In this document: piece by piece, positions 61,856 through 64,000 of the stretch | Numbering within the stretch: the stretch's first letter is position 1 | Layout: each line of letters starts with the position of its first letter | Program-made: the position numbers and the translations under genes | Notes under the pieces: generated by a model | What the model saw: the letters and a program-made list of their open reading frames with translations, nothing else | What the model was told of the DNA's origin: nothing | The model's database searches: none | Origin: Pseudodonghicola xiamenensis DSM 18339 | Lineage (GTDB): Bacteria > Pseudomonadota > Alphaproteobacteria > Rhodobacterales > Rhodobacteraceae | Length of the DNA: 64,000 nt | Assembly (NCBI RefSeq): GCF_000429365.1 | Contig: NZ_AUBS01000001.1 | Span: 186,001-250,000 of the forward strand | Reading direction: 5' to 3'

Positions 61856-62638
61856 ATGACAACAACCGTGATCGAGGCCTCGGGTCTTGAACTGACATTT
61901 CAGACCAGCGATGGGCCGGTGCACGCGCTGAAAGATGTGAACTTGCAGATCGAAAAGGGCGATTTCGTCAGTTTCATCGGCCCCTCGGGTTGTGGCAAGA
62001 CCACCTTTCTGCGGGTGATGGCGGCGCTGGAACAGCCGACTGGCGGCAGCATCACCGTCAATGGCATGACGCCGGAGGAGGCGCGCAAGAACCGGGCATA
62101 CGGCTATGTGTTCCAGGCTGCCGGGCTTTATCCATGGCGGACGATTGCCAAGAATATCAAGTTGCCGTTGGAGATCATGGGCTATTCCAGGGCCGATCAG
62201 GATGCGCGTGTCGAGGCGGTGCTGAAGCTTGTCGATCTGGAAGGGTTCGGTGGAAAATATCCCTGGCAATTGTCGGGCGGTATGCAACAGCGGGCCAGTA
62301 TCGCGCGGGCGCTGGCCTTTGATGCCGATATCCTGCTGATGGACGAACCCTTCGGCGCGCTTGACGAGATCGTGCGCGATCACTTGAACGAACAGCTTCT
62401 GCAGCTCTGGGCGCGAACCGAGAAGACCATCGGATTTGTCACCCATTCGATCCCGGAGGCGGTTTATCTGTCGACCAAGATCGTGGTGATGAGCCCGCGG
62501 CCGGGGCGGATCACCGATGTGATCGAAAGCCCGCTGCCGAAGGAGAGGCCGCTTGAGATCCGCGATACGCCTGAGTTCATCGAGATCGCCCACCGCGTGC
62601 GCGAGGGGCTGAGGGCGGGGCATTCCTATGACGAGTGA
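61856..62638 (+). CDS. ABC transporter ATP-binding protein (NitT/TauT type)
   Basis: A 260-residue ATPase: Walker A GPSGCGKTT near residue 40, signature LSGGMQQRASIARAL, Walker B ILLMDEPFGALDEI and switch His in GFVTHSIPEAV. It powers import with the two permeases downstream. Belonging to the pyrimidine cluster suggests a nucleobase, hydantoin or related importer. The 207-base gap before it holds no recognised regulator site. Confidence 0.93.
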   Translation: MTTTVIEASGLELTFQTSDGPVHALKDVNLQIEKGDFVSFIGPSGCGKTTFLRVMAALEQPTGGSITVNGMTPEEARKNRAYGYVFQAAGLYPWRTIAKNIKLPLEIMGYSRADQDARVEAVLKLVDLEGFGGKYPWQLSGGMQQRASIARALAFDADILLMDEPFGALDEIVRDHLNEQLLQLWARTEKTIGFVTHSIPEAVYLSTKIVVMSPRPGRITDVIESPLPKERPLEIRDTPEFIEIAHRVREGLRAGHSYDE

Positions 62639-62665
62639 TCTGCCGAAGATCGGGGAGGGGTGGGC

Positions 62666-63580
62666 ATGAAATCTGTCCTGGCCGTCCTGACCGTGCTCGC
62701 CGCCATCGTGGCGATCTGGTACGCCGCCTGCGTGCCGATGAATATCAAAGGGGTGCTGACCGATCTTGAGCGCGCCGGGGCGCAGGTGGTGCCCGAAGGC
62801 GCCGTCGCCCGCCGCGACAGGGGCGCCTTCGGACTGGTGGCGAAGAACAGCTTTGCCATTTCCGCCACCTGGGCGCAGGAGCGTCCGCGTCTGCCGGCAC
62901 CGCATCAGGTGGCGGTGGAGCTGTGGCAGACCACGGTGATGAAGAAGATCACCTCGAAACGCAGCCTGGTCTTTCACGCCTGGGTGACCTTGAGCGCAAC
63001 GCTGATGGGCTTTGCCATCGGCACCGGTCTTGGCATCCTGCTGGCAGTGGGCATCGTGCACAGCCGGGTGATGGACATGTCGGTGATGCCCTGGGCCATC
63101 GTCAGCCAGACCATCCCGATCATCGCGCTCGCACCGATGATCATCGTGGTGCTGTATTCCATCGGGGTGCAGGGGATCCTGCCGAAGGCGATCATCTCGG
63201 CCTATCTCAGCTTCTTTCCGGTCGTCGTCGGTATGGTGAAGGGGCTCAGAAGCCCCGACGCGATGCAGATCGATCTGTTGAAGACCTATAACGCCAGCCC
63301 GGCGCAGGGGTTCTGGAAGCTGCGGCTTCCCTCGTCGATGCCCTATCTTTTCGCCTCTTTGAAGATCGGTATCGCCTCCTCCCTGGTCGGGGCCATCGTG
63401 GCCGAGCTGCCGACCGGTGCGGTCGCGGGGCTGGGCGCGCGGCTGCTGGCGGGCAGCTATTATGGTCAGACCATCCAGATCTGGTCGGCGCTGTTTGCCG
63501 CGGCGATCCTGGCCTCGGTGCTGGTCGGACTCCTCGGGGTGATCCAGCGGATCACGCTGAAGCGGATGGGGATGGCATGA
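62666..63580 (+). CDS. ABC transporter permease (first)
   Basis: A 304-residue membrane permease of the NitT/TauT/SsuC family with an N-terminal membrane anchor, a long periplasmic segment, and the conserved ILPKAIISAYLSFFPVVVGMVKGLRSPD (EAA-like loop) near residue 170. The ATG at 62666 has a GGGGAGGGG site; the GTG at 62660 is weaker. It ends in an ATGA overlap with a 20-codon frame. Confidence 0.88.
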   Translation: MKSVLAVLTVLAAIVAIWYAACVPMNIKGVLTDLERAGAQVVPEGAVARRDRGAFGLVAKNSFAISATWAQERPRLPAPHQVAVELWQTTVMKKITSKRSLVFHAWVTLSATLMGFAIGTGLGILLAVGIVHSRVMDMSVMPWAIVSQTIPIIALAPMIIVVLYSIGVQGILPKAIISAYLSFFPVVVGMVKGLRSPDAMQIDLLKTYNASPAQGFWKLRLPSSMPYLFASLKIGIASSLVGAIVAELPTGAVAGLGARLLAGSYYGQTIQIWSALFAAAILASVLVGLLGVIQRITLKRMGMA

Positions 63581-63639
63581 TGGCGGATGAGAATTTGACG
63601 GTCTTTGCCGAGATGCTGCAGGGGAGGGCGCCGCGATGA
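63577..63639 (+). CDS. 20-codon ORF bridging the two permease genes
   Basis: MMADENLTVFAEMLQGRAPR overlaps the stop of the first permease gene and the start of the second by four bases each. No family is recognised. It contains the GGGGAGGG ribosome-binding site of the second permease, so its translation would keep that site exposed. Confidence 0.35.
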   Translation: MMADENLTVFAEMLQGRAPR

Positions 63640-64000
63640 TCGAGGTGATCCTGGCCCTGATCCTCTGGGCTTTCGGTTGGTGGGTGAACGTGCGGCTGGC
63701 CGAGGGGCCTATGGCCCGGACCCGGGCGGTCAGGCTGGCGGTACCGGTGATCTTCGGCATCACCGTGCTGCTGGTCTGGGAATTGCTGGTGCGTGGGTTG
63801 AACGTGCCGATGGTGATCCTGCCGGCGCCTTCGCTGATCGTGACACGCTTCGTCACCAGCCTGCCGGTGCTCTGGGTCGATTTCCGCCAGACCATCCTCA
63901 AGGGGGCGCTGTCGGGCTATGTGATCGGCTGCGGCGCGGCGCTGCTGGTGGCGGTGTTGGTCGACCGCAGCGATTTCCTGCGCCGCGGGCTGTTGCCGGT
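63636..64000 (+). CDS. ABC transporter permease (second, cut by window edge)
   Basis: The first 121 residues of a second permease with membrane segments MIEVILALILWAFGWWVNV, VPVIFGITVLLVWELLV and a start of the transporter core (VILPAPSLIVTRFV ... TILKGALSGYVIGCGAALLVAVLVDR). A GGGGAGG site precedes the ATG at 63636. Together with the first permease it forms the heterodimeric channel; the substrate-binding protein is likely further downstream. Confidence 0.88.
   Translation, partial: MIEVILALILWAFGWWVNVRLAEGPMARTRAVRLAVPVIFGITVLLVWELLVRGLNVPMVILPAPSLIVTRFVTSLPVLWVDFRQTILKGALSGYVIGCGAALLVAVLVDRSDFLRRGLLP

Noticed and set aside
61823..63901. A 692-codon open frame on the minus strand
   Set aside because: It lies antisense to the ABC transporter genes and has the same low-complexity His/Arg/Asp character; the plus-strand genes show Walker and permease motifs.

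Overview
The window is GC-rich (roughly 64%, my estimate by eye) chromosomal DNA of an alphaproteobacterium, most likely of the Rhodobacterales (Rhodobacter/Roseobacter group). The reasons are the fabD-fabG-acpP-fabF-mltG block followed directly by gene-transfer-agent terminase genes, the TctABC and TRAP carboxylate transporters, a DmdB-like acyl-CoA ligase, a porin of the alphaproteobacterial type, and RutR-type control of pyrimidine breakdown. All genes look chromosomal. No intact insertion sequence, prophage or CRISPR array is present.

Layout. 1-2.9 kb: a glycolipid module with an MGDG-synthase-like glycosyltransferase (cut by the window edge), a diacylglycerol-kinase-like protein and a convergent plant-DGD1-like glycosyltransferase, then tRNA-Val. 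3.2-7.1 kb: a bufferin locus (bufA, bufB, bufC, doxX) divergent from an ECF sigma factor/NrsF anti-sigma pair; both sides carry the same GTAAC-N-16-CGNATA promoter. 7.1-15.3 kb: an acetolactate-synthase-like enzyme, a TctCBA tricarboxylate transporter, and the divergent TctDE two-component system with an extra periplasmic binding protein. 15.3-23.2 kb: a catabolic locus with a TRAP transporter, quinone reductase, cupin protein, IclR regulator, amidohydrolase and HpcH-type aldolase; shared dyads mark probable IclR sites. 23.3-31.7 kb: housekeeping genes, including an APH/kinase fusion, htpX, an acyl-CoA ligase, a TPR-methyltransferase, ilvD and a divergent LysR gene.

32-43 kb: porin, trigger factor, a LuxI/LuxR quorum-sensing pair with an upstream XRE regulator, a lipoprotein transglycosylase, the rpsF-rpsR-rplI operon, and two YceI-type genes separated by a decayed IS5-family transposase. 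43-51 kb: fatty-acid synthesis genes with a decayed agmatinase-family gene between acpP and fabF, then mltG, then a gene-transfer-agent (GTA) small and large terminase that stand alone: the portal, capsid and tail genes that normally follow are absent and an inverted glycosyltransferase takes their place. 52-64 kb: reductive pyrimidine degradation (preT, preA, rutR, carbamoylase, dihydropyrimidinase) and its ABC importer, with a glycosyltransferase gene wedged between preT and preA.

The points most worth following are the truncated GTA locus and its unusual leader, the MGD1/DGD1-like glycolipid module, the bufferin locus with its divergent sigma-F-type promoters and a hexanucleotide repeat inside bufB, the IclR dyads, and the glycosyltransferase inside the pyrimidine operon. 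Many large antisense reading frames exist because of the high GC content; they were judged to be shadows.
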